Numbered from the stretch's first letter, positions 34,046 through 43,177 are shown. The stretch: DNA of 52,308 bases from Candidatus Planktophila lacus (GCA_943331345.2 CALQLF020000011.1:1-52308); one strand, 5' to 3'. The notes: generated by a model not told the origin, from the letters alone. Translations and numbers: made by a program.

Positions 34046-35071
34046 TCAGAGAGTCCACGCCGCGCGATAAGCCAAGCCCAGCGAAAGAATGCGCGCGATT
34101 AGTGCATCGTAGGCGATGCCGGCGCGCTGGGCGGACCGCGAGAAATCTTCGATGACTGCAAGGTTTGGATTGCAGTTCGCTTCGAGCACATAGATGGCAC
34201 CATCGTCGCGCACGCGAAAATCCATACGCGCATACCCTGAAAGATGCAGCGCGCGGAAGATGCGCTTCGATGCCACGATGAGTCGCTCCTGCAAGCCGGG
34301 CGGCAAGCCTTCAGCATCTATCTGCTGAATGCCATGGCGTGCCTGGTACTTGCGGTCCCACTTCACTTTGCGGGTAGCGATAGGCGCCTGCCCTTCAGAC
34401 AGAGCGCCGAAGTGGAGTTCGCGCGGCGGCAACACGGTCAGTCGCTCGTTGCCGAGCACACCCATGTAAATTTCGCGCCCAGGGATGTAGTCCTCCACTA
34501 GCGCGTCGCTCTGGACCTGCTCGTGGATAAACTCGATACGTTCGCGCAAACGGGCAGCATCTTCCACTACGGAAGCCTGAGAGATACCGAGCGAAGCATC
34601 CTCGGTAGCGCTTTTCACAAAAGCCGGATAGCGCTGCCGACGCGGCACCACGATGCGGTAACCACGGCGGTAGACGCTGAAGTCGGGCGTGGGTATACGG
34701 TGATAGGCGAGCAACTGCTTCGTGAGCACCTTGTCCCGCGAAATCATCATGCCGCGAGGATTACACCCCGTGTAAGGCTGCCGCAGCAACTCGAGCACGC
34801 CGACCATGTGGTGATCATAGGTGACGATACCGCCGAATTCTTCAAGCAGGTTGAAGACAATATCGGGCGACATAGCCTGCACCGCTTCGCGCAACCGTCC
34901 TACACTGTCGCCCATGCCGACGAATTCAACTTGGTGACCCAAGCGGCGCAGTGCTTCCCGAACGTCGTATTCGACTCGGAAGGTATCCACCTCTTGCATG
35001 CTCATTCCCGCAACGGATTCGGGCGGAATAAGCGTCTCGTGGGTGGCGATAAGGACTTTGTGCGACTTCAT
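34046..35071 (-). CDS. ATP-grasp ligase, D-Ala-D-Ala-ligase-like
   Basis: 341 aa. The pre-ATP-grasp part (to about 105) has FNLLEEFGGIVTYDHHMVGVLELL and PYTGCNP, as in D-Ala-D-Ala ligases. The ATP-grasp fold contains SRDKVLTKQLLAYHRIPTP, YPAFVKSATEDASLGISQ (ATP-binding Lys), ALVEDYIPGREIYMGVLG and the metal site YVLEANCNPNLA (Glu and Asn). It joins a carboxylate to an amine or amino acid. It is not the housekeeping Ddl and the substrate is unknown. ATG 35071 is chosen because similarity begins there; an upstream in-frame ATG at 35116 would also fit. It is the last gene of the phosphatase-glycohydrolase-ligase trio. Confidence 0.88.
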   Translation of the reverse strand: MKSHKVLIATHETLIPPESVAGMSMQEVDTFRVEYDVREALRRLGHQVEFVGMGDSVGRLREAVQAMSPDIVFNLLEEFGGIVTYDHHMVGVLELLRQPYTGCNPRGMMISRDKVLTKQLLAYHRIPTPDFSVYRRGYRIVVPRRQRYPAFVKSATEDASLGISQASVVEDAARLRERIEFIHEQVQSDALVEDYIPGREIYMGVLGNERLTVLPPRELHFGALSEGQAPIATRKVKWDRKYQARHGIQQIDAEGLPPGLQERLIVASKRIFRALHLSGYARMDFRVRDDGAIYVLEANCNPNLAVIEDFSRSAQRAGIAYDALIARILSLGLAYRAAWTL

Positions 35072-35146
35072 GCTGAGCACCAATTGTACCGCGATGCGAC
35101 GACAAGCGCGCACCATGGCATCGTCCGCATAAAAAACGCGCTCGGA

Positions 35147-36157
35147 TCAAGCGACTTCGCTGGCCAACTTCCTCAACGCCTCGTTCAGCAAGCCATCTGC
35201 CAAACCGGCGATTGCCGCCTGTTCCGCCACTGCGGCCACCCAACTCGCTGGCAATGCGGTTGCACCATGAAGTGCACCGAGCAACTGTCCAGCGATGGCG
35301 CCATTCGTATCCGCTTCACCGCCGAGATTCACAGCCCACAACACGCCAGACCGGAATGAACTGCGCCCATGGTCCAAGGCGCCTAGCGCGACAGCCAACC
35401 CCTCAAGTGCACCCGTATCTTTGACCCAGACGCCAGCAAGCCGAACTTCGGACAGGGAACGACCTGCCCCTTGGAGTAGGTCGCGCACTGCAGGGTGCAA
35501 GGTGGGTTCACCAGCCCCAGATGCCTCCAGCGCTTCCGTCACATAATCGGGAGCCAGTAGGTCTGCTGCCTGCACGCCGCGCAATGCGCCAGCAAGCAAA
35601 ACGGCATAAGCCGCCGCACAATCGACAGCCAAAGTCGAAGGATGCGTCAATAGCACCGCTTGCTGCGCCAAGCGAACGCCTGCCAGTAAATCGGGATGGG
35701 TCCAAGCCACCGCGACACCAGCCCGTACTAAAGGTTCGCGCTCGGCACGCGCAGGCTGATTGGCTATGTCCGCCATTGCACCGGTAGCGTGGGCGGCAAC
35801 CAACGCTCGGGCAGTCACCGCGCTGATACCAATGCATTGCCCGGTGCTCGATAGCCGCCCTTCACGTTGCCACAGCACGAGGCGCGCTTGCAGATCGTGA
35901 AGATCGAGATGACCGCACTCGACGAGACTTTCAGCGAGGCAGAGGACTTGTGCAGTCTCGTCGGTCCAAGCACCACGAGGCAGATCGAACGGGCCTCCAG
36001 CCAGCAAATCGCCAATGGGACTAAAGGTTCCACGTCGACGATGCTGCACCGGCATACCCAGTGCATCGCCAATGGCAAGACCCAACAACAAACCGCGATA
36101 ACGTTCGCTTAATCTACCGAGGACCCTAGTAGAAGCCTCCTCGATCGCCAGATTCAC
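35147..36157 (-). CDS. ADP-ribosylglycohydrolase family protein (DraG-like)
   Basis: 336 aa. The fold signature is clear: GLLLGLAIGDALGMPVQ at about residue 22, GAWTDETAQVLCLAESL near 60, and NLGGEADTNGAIAGQLLGALHG near 280. In DraG and ARH enzymes the metal-binding motifs are usually T-D-D and G-G-D-x-D-T; here both carry Asp to Glu changes (T-D-E and G-G-E-x-D-T). The enzymes remove ADP-ribose from proteins or small molecules; with the changed metal ligands activity must be considered open. GTG 36157 is chosen because it forms a GTGA overlap with the phosphatase stop and has GGAG nearby; an ATG at 36190 is possible. Confidence 0.88.
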   Translation of the reverse strand: MNLAIEEASTRVLGRLSERYRGLLLGLAIGDALGMPVQHRRRGTFSPIGDLLAGGPFDLPRGAWTDETAQVLCLAESLVECGHLDLHDLQARLVLWQREGRLSSTGQCIGISAVTARALVAAHATGAMADIANQPARAEREPLVRAGVAVAWTHPDLLAGVRLAQQAVLLTHPSTLAVDCAAAYAVLLAGALRGVQAADLLAPDYVTEALEASGAGEPTLHPAVRDLLQGAGRSLSEVRLAGVWVKDTGALEGLAVALGALDHGRSSFRSGVLWAVNLGGEADTNGAIAGQLLGALHGATALPASWVAAVAEQAAIAGLADGLLNEALRKLASEVA

Positions 36158-36711
36158 CGAAGACTCCGCCGCGGGTCCTGACGAAGCCACTCGCCGACGA
36201 AGCGCTGCTGCGCGACGGTTTCAGGCACATGCGGATAGTCTTTATAGCAACCACTCGCTTGCCACAAACCCATCAAGTGGTCGAGAGCGCGCTCGCCATC
36301 ACCAAACATTCGCGCAAGGTAGCAGCCAACGACAGTACCGGTGCGTCCAATACCGGCACGACAGTGAACGTAGACACAATCGCCGCCATCGATGAGGTCG
36401 CCCATCTCGTCAAGGATTTCTGCCATCTGCAACGGCACCGGCACGCCATGGTCACGGATGGGACGACGCAAATGATCGACGGCGTCCGCATCAAACGGGT
36501 CGGGAAGATAGTCGGCGTATGGCTGCAGTTCACCCGGCTGGGTAAGGTCGAAGATGTGACGGACGCCAGCCTCACGCAACTGCAACAGCCGCTCTTCGGT
36601 TTCGCCGATATCCGAGCGGCCGGGGTAAGGCCCCGCGAGAAGACGACCCGGCAACACCCAATAGCTGCCACGATAAGGGCCGGGTGAACCGGCGACGACT
36701 GGCTCAGCCAT
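36154..36711 (-). CDS. Dual-specificity/tyrosine phosphatase-like protein
   Basis: 185 aa. The active-site loop [11 protein letters not shown] (C-x5-R) sits near residue 118, with VYVHC before it as in dual-specificity and Cys-based phosphatases. [20 protein letters not shown] near 55 and [10 protein letters not shown] near 80, which supplies the general acid Asp, also fit. The N-terminal segment [14 protein letters not shown] is common in bacterial relatives. ATG 36711 overlaps the ttcA stop by eight bases, and its stop overlaps the glycohydrolase start, so four genes are coupled here. Substrate unknown: phosphoprotein or small molecule. Confidence 0.9.
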   Translation of the reverse strand: MAEPVVAGSPGPYRGSYWVLPGRLLAGPYPGRSDIGETEERLLQLREAGVRHIFDLTQPGELQPYADYLPDPFDADAVDHLRRPIRDHGVPVPLQMAEILDEMGDLIDGGDCVYVHCRAGIGRTGTVVGCYLARMFGDGERALDHLMGLWQASGCYKDYPHVPETVAQQRFVGEWLRQDPRRSLR

Positions 36712-37573
36712 CGATTTCCGCCTCCACTGCGTCATCGGACAATTCGCGGGCAAGGCCGGCGCGACGCGCCTCCAGGCCGGCGAAATCGAACAAGGTAGTG
36801 TCCGCCAGTTGCGAAGGGGCCACGGCTGTCAGCGCAGAAAAGATGGTTTCAATGCGACCAGGTGATGCTTGTTCCCATTCGCGCAGCATTCGCGCGACGG
36901 CTTCCCGCTGCAGGTTGGGCTGCGACCCACAGAGTGTGCAGGGAATGATAGGAAACTGACGGGCACGCGCGTAGCGCTCAATCTCTCGTTCCGGTACATA
37001 GGCTAGCGGACGGATGACGATATGTTGGCCGTTGTCTGACAGCAATTTCGGCGGCATCGCTTTTAATTTTCCGCCGTGAAACATATTCAAGAAAAGCGTT
37101 TCCACTATATCTTCGCGGTGGTGCCCTAGCGCTATCTTCGTGATGCCATTTTCGCCGGCCCACCGATAGAGCGCACCGCGCCGCAGGCGCGAACAAAGGC
37201 CGCACTGGGTCTTGCCCACCGGCACGACACGCTTCACCACGGAATACGTGTCTTGTTCGATGATGTGATAGGGCACGCCAAGCGCTGCCAGGTATTCCGG
37301 CAATACATGGGCAGGGAAGCCCGGTTGCTTCTGGTCGAGATTCACCGCCACCAAGTCGAAGTGCACCGGTGAACTGCGCTGAAGTGACAGTAACAAATCC
37401 AGCAGGGTGTAAGAGTCTTTGCCGCCAGAGAGGCAGACCATCACCCGGTCGCCCTCACCAATCATCTGGTAATCGTCGATAGCCTTGCCAACCAATCCGC
37501 GCAGACGCGCCTGCAGCTTTTTGAAGTTCTGCGTGGGCTCGGGAACGCCTGCGGTGGTGGCGGGAAGCATCAT
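36704..37573 (-). CDS. ttcA: tRNA 2-thiocytidine synthetase TtcA
   Basis: 289 aa. The PP-loop motif [14 protein letters not shown] (about 50) binds ATP. Two Cys pairs, CGLC (about 125) and CTLCG (about 215), supply the ligands for the iron-sulfur cluster. [30 protein letters not shown] is diagnostic for TtcA. It thiolates C32 of certain tRNAs. The start abuts the RND pump stop with no gap, so it is probably translated from the pump operon as well as from any promoter inside. The C-terminal 35 residues are variable. Confidence 0.96.
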   Translation of the reverse strand: MMLPATTAGVPEPTQNFKKLQARLRGLVGKAIDDYQMIGEGDRVMVCLSGGKDSYTLLDLLLSLQRSSPVHFDLVAVNLDQKQPGFPAHVLPEYLAALGVPYHIIEQDTYSVVKRVVPVGKTQCGLCSRLRRGALYRWAGENGITKIALGHHREDIVETLFLNMFHGGKLKAMPPKLLSDNGQHIVIRPLAYVPEREIERYARARQFPIIPCTLCGSQPNLQREAVARMLREWEQASPGRIETIFSALTAVAPSQLADTTLFDFAGLEARRAGLARELSDDAVEAEIDG

Positions 37574-40500
37574 TCAGCCGTCTCCACCAATATTGGTGCC
37601 AATCGGCGCTGCACCAGATACCACGCCAGAGGTCTGGCTGGGTGCTGAGTCGGGCACCTCGGCTTCCTTGCCCCGCAACGCAGCGATGAGCCGCGAAGTG
37701 TGTTCAGGCGAACGCGCATTGCGCGCGACGATGGCGTACACCGCCGGTACCACGAACAGCGTCAACAGCACGGAGATGGTGGTGCCATAGAACACGACAA
37801 TACCGATGGGCTTGCGCTGCTCGGCGCCGGCGCCACTGGCAAACAGGAACGGTAACGCACCCACCGCCGTACACAAGCTCGTCATAAGCACCGGACGCAA
37901 GCGAATGGCAGCGGCTTCGACGATGGCCTGACGCAGGGCTAGCCCGCGGCCGTGCAACTGATTCGCGAATTCGACAATCAGCACGCCGTTCTTCGCAGCA
38001 ATGCCTACCAGCATGATGACGGCAATCTGGCTGTAGATGTTGATACTGGCGCCATCGGCACCAGCCCACTCATAGGCTTTTAAGCCGAGCACTGCACCTA
38101 GCAGCGCCAAAGGCACAGTCGTGATGATGACCAAGGGATAGCGGAAGCTTTCGAATTGCGCCGCCAACACCAGGAAGACCACGGCAATGGCCATGAGGAA
38201 CATGAGGTAAAGCTGGCTGCCACTCTTGAGATATTCGCGGCTCTCGCCATCGAACGACAGACGCGCGGTTGCCGGCAACTCTTTGCGTACGGTTTCCTGG
38301 AACCATTTCACGCCCTCACCCAGGCTGACGCCCGGGGCCAGCGAGCCACTGATGGTGATGGAACGCAGGCGGTCGAAACGGTTCAGCGACGAAGCCCCAG
38401 CCATTTCACGCAACTTGACGAGGTTTGCCATGGGCACCAGCGCCCCGGTGCGCTCGGACCGAACATAGAGATTGCCAAGGTCCGTGGTTGATTGGCGCTC
38501 ATCGGCGCGCCCCTGCAATACGACGTTGTATTCCCGGCCACGGTCAACGTACGTGGTAACGATGCGTGATCCCAGCATGGTCTCCAGGGTACGGCCTACC
38601 GCCTGCAACGACACGCCAAGATCGGCAGCCCGGTCACGATCTACCGACACCATCACCTGCGGCTTGCGTTCCTTGTAGTCGTTATCAAGGTTGGTGAAGA
38701 GCCCCGAATCGTCGGCAAGGCCCTGCAACTTCTTGGACCAGCCAGACAACTTCTCGTAGTCCGGGCCACCAATGACCGCCTGAATGGGCGAGCCACCACC
38801 CCGAATACCAAAGGAGGTCATCGGCACCACATTGGTACGGATACCCGGAATTTTCTCGAGGCGCTTGGAAATGGTGGCGACGACCTCTTTCATCGGACGC
38901 CGCCCCGGGGTGCCGAAGTCTTCCAGAATGATGGAGATACGCGCGGTGTTCACCTCGCCGCTGCCCCCACCAAATCCACCGGGCAGGCGAGCGAGGTAGC
39001 GACGTATATCCCCATGGCGAGCTTGCTCATCCGCCAGCACTGCCTCAACTTGCTGCAGATAGCCATCGGTGTAGGCCAGGCTGGAGCCTTCCGGTGCCGT
39101 GATGCTGACCCAGGCGATACCACGGTCATCGGACGGCGCGAATTCCGTGGGTAGCGTGCGGTAGGCCACAACCGCCATGACAAGAATGGCAAGCGTGCTG
39201 CCCAACACGAGCAACGGCCGGCCTACCAGACGTTCCAGCAAGGCACCGTAGCCGCGGGACAAGCGGTGGAAGTAGTCATTCACCTTTGCCGCAACACGCC
39301 CGCCATGCGCAGAACTTTCCGGCATGCGGGAGGCCATCATTGGCGTGAGCGTTAGCGCCACCAAGGCCGAGAACAGAATAGCCGCGGCTACCGTAAAGCC
39401 GAACTCACGGAACATGCGGCCGACATTGCCGGGCAAGAAAGAAATAGGCAGAAACACGGCAGTGAGCGTGGCCGTGGTGGCCATGACCGCAAAGGCGATT
39501 TCGCGACTACCATCCAGCGCCGCCAACATCATGGGCTGCCCTAGTTCACGGCGGCGGAAGATGTTTTCCAGCACCACGATGGCATCGTCCACCACCAAAC
39601 CGATGGCCAGCACGATGCCCAGCAGCGTGAGCACGTTGATGGAGAACCCGAGCGCGTACATCACCGTGAAGGCGGCGATGATGGACACGGGAATAGTAAT
39701 GGCCGGAATGAGCGTTGCCCGCCATTGACCAAGGAACAGATAGATGACGAGTAACACGCCAATAAGCGCGAACACTACCGCGTAGCCCACTTCTCGTAGT
39801 GAGGCACCGATATACAAGCCACGGTCGATGTTGACATCCAGTCCCGTGCCCTTCGGCAAGTCGGCATTGATGGTGGCTATCTGCTGGCGAATACCGTTGG
39901 AAACATCGAGCGTGTTTGCGTTCGACTGCTGCTGTACGCCCATGGTGACGCCGGGAACTCCATTCGACCGCGAGACGCTCCGTTCGTTTTCCGCCGACAA
40001 ACGGACGTCCGCCACTTCGCCCAAGCGCACCAAGTGGCCGTCAGCCCCACGGCCGATGACCAGCAGGCCGAAATCTTGCGCATTGTTGTAGCCGGTGTCT
40101 GCGCGCAGCGTGAATTCGCGCTGCAATCCTTCAAGACGGCCGGCAGGAGCCTGCACGTTCTCGCGCCGCAGGGCATTTTCGATATCCACGACGGTTAAAC
40201 CGCGCGCCGCCAGCGCCACCCGGTCAATCCAGACGCGCATGGCGTAACGCCGCGCACCATTCAATTCCACCAGCGACACACCCGGCGCTGCCGACAATCG
40301 GTCCTTGATGTTGCGTTCGGCGAAATCGGTCAGCTCGAGCGTATTCATGCTCTCGCTTTCCAAGTTCAAGTACATCACCGGTTCGGCATTGGCTTCGCTC
40401 TTCGCGACTTCCGGCGGGTCTACCTCGGTGGGCAACTGGCTTACCACCCGCGAGATACGGTCGCGGATATCGTTCACTGCCTCCTCGACGTTACGGTCGA

Positions 40501-40789
40501 GGGAGAACTCGATGTTGATGCTCGAACGCTCATCGCGGCTGGTGGACTTCAGCTTGTCGATGCCCTCCACGCCAGCGATACGGTCCTCGATGACTTGCGT
40601 CACCTTGTTTTCCACCACCTGCGCGGAAGCGCCACGATAAGTGGCTTGCACGGAAACCACCGGCGGGTCGATGTCGGGGAGCTCGCGGACCGCGAGCCGC
40701 GACATGGACACCAACCCCACGATGACCAGCAAAGCGCTGAGCACCGTGGCGAACACGGGACGACGGATGGAAAGTTCCGAAAGGCGCAT
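37574..40789 (-). CDS. RND efflux transporter permease (AcrB/HAE1 family)
   Basis: 1071 aa. The N-terminus (LSELSIRRPVFATVLSALLVIVGL), the first large periplasmic loop, and the TM4 motif GLVVDDAIVVLENIFRR with its adjacent acidic residues are typical of proton-driven RND pumps. FLPGNVGRMFREFGFTVAAA, and near the end GIAAKNGVLIVEFANQLHGRG, also fit. It pumps drugs or other amphiphiles from the inner membrane/periplasm through an outer-membrane channel, which is not encoded nearby. It follows the adaptor gene by 28 bases. Substrate cannot be predicted. Confidence 0.95.
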   Translation of the reverse strand: MRLSELSIRRPVFATVLSALLVIVGLVSMSRLAVRELPDIDPPVVSVQATYRGASAQVVENKVTQVIEDRIAGVEGIDKLKSTSRDERSSINIEFSLDRNVEEAVNDIRDRISRVVSQLPTEVDPPEVAKSEANAEPVMYLNLESESMNTLELTDFAERNIKDRLSAAPGVSLVELNGARRYAMRVWIDRVALAARGLTVVDIENALRRENVQAPAGRLEGLQREFTLRADTGYNNAQDFGLLVIGRGADGHLVRLGEVADVRLSAENERSVSRSNGVPGVTMGVQQQSNANTLDVSNGIRQQIATINADLPKGTGLDVNIDRGLYIGASLREVGYAVVFALIGVLLVIYLFLGQWRATLIPAITIPVSIIAAFTVMYALGFSINVLTLLGIVLAIGLVVDDAIVVLENIFRRRELGQPMMLAALDGSREIAFAVMATTATLTAVFLPISFLPGNVGRMFREFGFTVAAAILFSALVALTLTPMMASRMPESSAHGGRVAAKVNDYFHRLSRGYGALLERLVGRPLLVLGSTLAILVMAVVAYRTLPTEFAPSDDRGIAWVSITAPEGSSLAYTDGYLQQVEAVLADEQARHGDIRRYLARLPGGFGGGSGEVNTARISIILEDFGTPGRRPMKEVVATISKRLEKIPGIRTNVVPMTSFGIRGGGSPIQAVIGGPDYEKLSGWSKKLQGLADDSGLFTNLDNDYKERKPQVMVSVDRDRAADLGVSLQAVGRTLETMLGSRIVTTYVDRGREYNVVLQGRADERQSTTDLGNLYVRSERTGALVPMANLVKLREMAGASSLNRFDRLRSITISGSLAPGVSLGEGVKWFQETVRKELPATARLSFDGESREYLKSGSQLYLMFLMAIAVVFLVLAAQFESFRYPLVIITTVPLALLGAVLGLKAYEWAGADGASINIYSQIAVIMLVGIAAKNGVLIVEFANQLHGRGLALRQAIVEAAAIRLRPVLMTSLCTAVGALPFLFASGAGAEQRKPIGIVVFYGTTISVLLTLFVVPAVYAIVARNARSPEHTSRLIAALRGKEAEVPDSAPSQTSGVVSGAAPIGTNIGGDG

Positions 40790-40817
40790 CGCTTGGGTTC
40801 CCTACGGCAGGCAGCGA

Positions 40818-41888
40818 CTAACGCGCCGCCACCGGCGTTTCGCGAACCGGCGCCCCGGGGCGCAGCCGCAGCGTGCCTTCGGTGACGATCTTCTCGCCAG
40901 CCGTCAGGCCGGAGCCCACCACCACTTCGCCCGGCAGCCGGCCACGCAACGTGATGCGGCGTTTCTCGGCCTTGCCAGCCTTCACGACGTACACGTACAA
41001 CTCCCCTTGCTCGGGTACCAGCGCTTGTTCGGGAATAATCAATGCCGCGGCGCTAGGCCCTGAAAGATGCAACGTCAGCAACATGCCAGGCTTCAACGCT
41101 TCATCCGCGTTGGCCAAGCGCGCCCGCGCAGTGAACGACCGCGTGACTGGATCGACACGCGAGTCCACGCTTTCCACTTTGGCGCGAAAGGTCCGGCCGG
41201 GCCAAGCGATACTGCCAGCCTCCACTGCCAAACCCGCATGCACCGCGCCCAATAGCGCCTCGGGCAGCGTGAAGTCCAGCCGCAGGCTGCTGGTATCGTC
41301 AAGCGTCGTGATGACCATGCCGGGCGTGACCAACGCACCAAGACTAACGCGCCGCAGGCCCGTACGCCCGGCGAACGGTGCGCGAATAATCGTATCTTCA
41401 AGGCGCGCTCGCGCCGATGCAACGCGTGCTTCGTTGGCCTTCAATGTGGCCTCTATCTGCTCCAACTGCGCCGCAGACAACACGCGTGCCGTGGCCAGTT
41501 CGCGGCTGCGGTGGTACTGACTGCGACTCTCGGTCTGAGCCGCTTCCGCGGCTGCCAAGTCCGCACGCACTTGGGCGCTATCCATTTCCACCAACACCGC
41601 ACCACGAGCAACGCGCGCGCCTTCACGGAAATGAATGGCCGTGACGAGATTCGCCGTCTTGGGCGTCAAGTCGACGGCCTCCGCAGCACGGGCAGTGCCC
41701 AAGGCCTCGACCGAATCGCTGGTTTCGCGTGCCGCGACCGTGGCCGTGACGACCGCTACTGGCCCCTTGGAGCCACCACCGGACTTGTTGCCTTGGCCAT
41801 CTTTACCACTGGCACCACCCTCACCACCGCTGCAAGCGGCAAGGGTCAATAGCAGCAGCACTGGCGCCAAGCGCCCACGGGCCAACAT
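40818..41888 (-). CDS. RND periplasmic adaptor lipoprotein (MFP)
   Basis: 356 aa. The lipoprotein signal ends LLTLAACS (Cys about 19). A Gly/Ser/Lys linker (GGEGGASGKDGQGNKSGGGS) is followed by the barrel-sandwich strands (VTAIHFREGARVARGAVLVEMD). The alpha-hairpin (about 110-170) and the beta-barrel follow (TIIRAPFAGRTGLRRVSLGALVTPG, LTLHLSGPSAAALIIPEQALV). It couples the pump to the outer-membrane channel. ATG 41888 begins the lipoprotein signal and shares one base with the upstream MaoC stop (TGATG). The same frame is open further upstream but is the MaoC gene in another frame. Confidence 0.94.
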   Translation of the reverse strand: MLARGRLAPVLLLLTLAACSGGEGGASGKDGQGNKSGGGSKGPVAVVTATVAARETSDSVEALGTARAAEAVDLTPKTANLVTAIHFREGARVARGAVLVEMDSAQVRADLAAAEAAQTESRSQYHRSRELATARVLSAAQLEQIEATLKANEARVASARARLEDTIIRAPFAGRTGLRRVSLGALVTPGMVITTLDDTSSLRLDFTLPEALLGAVHAGLAVEAGSIAWPGRTFRAKVESVDSRVDPVTRSFTARARLANADEALKPGMLLTLHLSGPSAAALIIPEQALVPEQGELYVYVVKAGKAEKRRITLRGRLPGEVVVGSGLTAGEKIVTEGTLRLRPGAPVRETPVAAR

Positions 41889-42355
41889 CAGAAGTAGAAG
41901 CGCATCAGCACTTCGGCGATGACCGCCGGCTTGCTGCTGCCTTCCACCTCGAGCGTGAACTGCTCCGTCAACTGCAGGCCGCCGGTCACTTCCTCGACGC
42001 CAACCACCGCGAAGCGACCGCGCACACGCGAACCCGACTTCACTGCATTGGTGAAGCGCAGCTTGTTGATGCCGTAGTTGATGACCTGACGCACGCCCGG
42101 AAACATGGGCTTGCCCTCTTCCACGATGCCGCGCAGCGCCGGGTAGAGCGACAGCGACAAGTACCCGTGGGCAATGGTTGCCTTCCAAGGGGATTCTGCC
42201 GCCGCGCGGACGGGGTCGGTGTGAATCCACTGGTGGTCCCCGGTGGCTTCGGCGAACGCCTGGATGCGGGCCTGATCCACCTCGAGCCAATCGCTGACGT
42301 GGGTTTCCTGGCCGGTCTGGGCCCGCAGGGTTTCAAGGGCGGCTTGCAAGGACAT
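41888..42355 (-). CDS. MaoC-like (R)-enoyl-CoA hydratase/dehydratase
   Basis: 155 aa with a hot-dog fold. The hydratase 2 motif reads FAEATGDHQWIHTDPVRAAA, keeping the catalytic Asp and His five residues apart. IAHGYLSLSLYPAL and INYGINKLRFTNAVKSGSRV are typical of single-domain MaoC proteins such as PhaJ and NodN-like enzymes. It would hydrate trans-2-enoyl-CoA to (R)-3-hydroxyacyl-CoA, a PHA precursor, or a related thioester. It diverges from the phasin gene, and both upstream regions carry matching inverted repeats, which supports a PHA link. It is coupled to the efflux adaptor gene downstream. Confidence 0.9.
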   Translation of the reverse strand: MSLQAALETLRAQTGQETHVSDWLEVDQARIQAFAEATGDHQWIHTDPVRAAAESPWKATIAHGYLSLSLYPALRGIVEEGKPMFPGVRQVINYGINKLRFTNAVKSGSRVRGRFAVVGVEEVTGGLQLTEQFTLEVEGSSKPAVIAEVLMRFYF

Positions 42356-42434
42356 CAGGGTCTCCAATAGTGACCGCCAATGATAACGCTAGATGATGAC
42401 CGCAGGTTGGCCCGTGAGGGCAAGGCGCTATTTT

Positions 42435-42445
42435 TTGCAATGCAA
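42435..42445 (-). promoter_or_regulatory. Candidate PhaR operator facing the MaoC gene
   Basis: TTGCAATGCAA on the plus strand reads TTGCATTGCAA on the minus strand. It is followed by A-rich bases and GCGCC, the same layout as the phasin-side copy. It sits 80 bases upstream of the MaoC start. PhaR as the binding protein is inferred from the neighbouring phaP-phaR genes. Confidence 0.45.
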
Positions 42446-42574
42446 TGTACTCGATCTTGATAAGCGACTTCGAAAGCGGTTTAGGAGCGACGTTAATAGT
42501 TATTTAACTTGTTGTTTTTATTTCATTTAGTAATGATTTTTACAGCCTCAAATATGGCCTCTTTGAAATTCTTG

Positions 42575-42602
42575 TTGCATTGCAAAATGATGGCGCTATC
42601 AT
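42575..42602 (+). promoter_or_regulatory. Phasin promoter with overlapping candidate PhaR operator
   Basis: TTGCAT (42575-42580), a 16-base spacer and TATCAT (42597-42602) form a good sigma70 promoter in an AT-rich gap. The near-palindrome TTGCATTGCAA (42575-42585) covers the -35 box, the expected place for a repressor site. A copy in opposite orientation lies 130 bases away. Confidence 0.6.
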
Positions 42603-42692
42603 GTAGCAGTCATGCCGCTCCTGCACCTGCAGTCGGCCGGCCCACCCCGCAGCCGTGAACGTCGGGGGCTTAGCCACCGAAGGAACCGCGCC

Positions 42693-43043
42693 ATGAACTT
42701 TCAACCCGCCGACTTCCAGGGCTTCGTCGATGCCAGCAAGCGCGCCATGGCGCCGCTAGCCGAACTCAACGCCCTCACCGCCCGCACCCTGGAGCGCAGC
42801 GCGCGTTACCAGTATGGCCTCGCTGGTGACCTGCTCGAACTCGGCGTCGCCCAGCTCCAAGCCATCGCTGCCGCCAAGGACTTCGGCGCACTGCTGAGCC
42901 AGCAGGCTGCGCTGACCAATGCCTTCGTCGCGAAGAGCACTACGCGCTCTCAGGAAGCAGTGCAACTGGCCACCGCCGCACAAGGCGAATTCACCGCGTG
43001 GATGAGCGCCACCACCAGCGAACTGGGCCGCAAGGCCACCTGA
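42693..43043 (+). CDS. phaP: Phasin (PHA granule-associated protein)
   Basis: 116 aa. An amphipathic, mainly helical protein without signal peptide, matching the Phasin_2 pattern: FQGFVDASKRAMAPLAELNALTARTLERSARYQ, then LLELGVAQLQAI and QEAVQLATAAQGEFTAWM. Phasins coat polyhydroxyalkanoate granules and control their size. AAGGA lies seven to eight bases before ATG 42693. phaR follows after a terminator. The length is below that of Ralstonia PhaP1 (about 190 aa) but usual for many gammaproteobacterial members. No PHA synthase gene is in the window. Confidence 0.9.
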   Translation: MNFQPADFQGFVDASKRAMAPLAELNALTARTLERSARYQYGLAGDLLELGVAQLQAIAAAKDFGALLSQQAALTNAFVAKSTTRSQEAVQLATAAQGEFTAWMSATTSELGRKAT

Positions 43044-43096
43044 ACTACTTATATCCACGCCACGCGCCAACTGCACGCGGCGGACGTCCCCCCTCG

Positions 43097-43131
43097 GGGC
43101 GGTGTGCTTTCGGGCCACCGCCCTTCTTTTT
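43097..43131 (+). terminator. Intrinsic terminator of the phasin gene
   Basis: GGGCGGTG (43097-43104), an 11-base loop and CACCGCCC (43116-43123), then TTCTTTTT. It separates phasin from phaR transcription. Confidence 0.85.
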
Positions 43132-43139
43132 GCGCCGCA

Positions 43140-43170
43140 TTGACGCAGTGCAGGATGATGGGAGTATATT
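43140..43170 (+). promoter_or_regulatory. phaR promoter, possibly giving a leaderless mRNA
   Basis: TTGACG (43140-43145) and TATATT (43165-43170), spaced 19 bases; GTATAT gives 18. The ATG of phaR begins seven bases after the -10, just where transcription should start. No ribosome site lies within normal distance. Confidence 0.45.
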
Positions 43171-43177
43171 CGGCGCC

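Noticed and set aside
41889-42290. N-terminal extension of the efflux adaptor
   Set aside because: The frame is open, but it is antiparallel-frame sequence of the maoC gene; the adaptor's lipoprotein signal starts at 41888.
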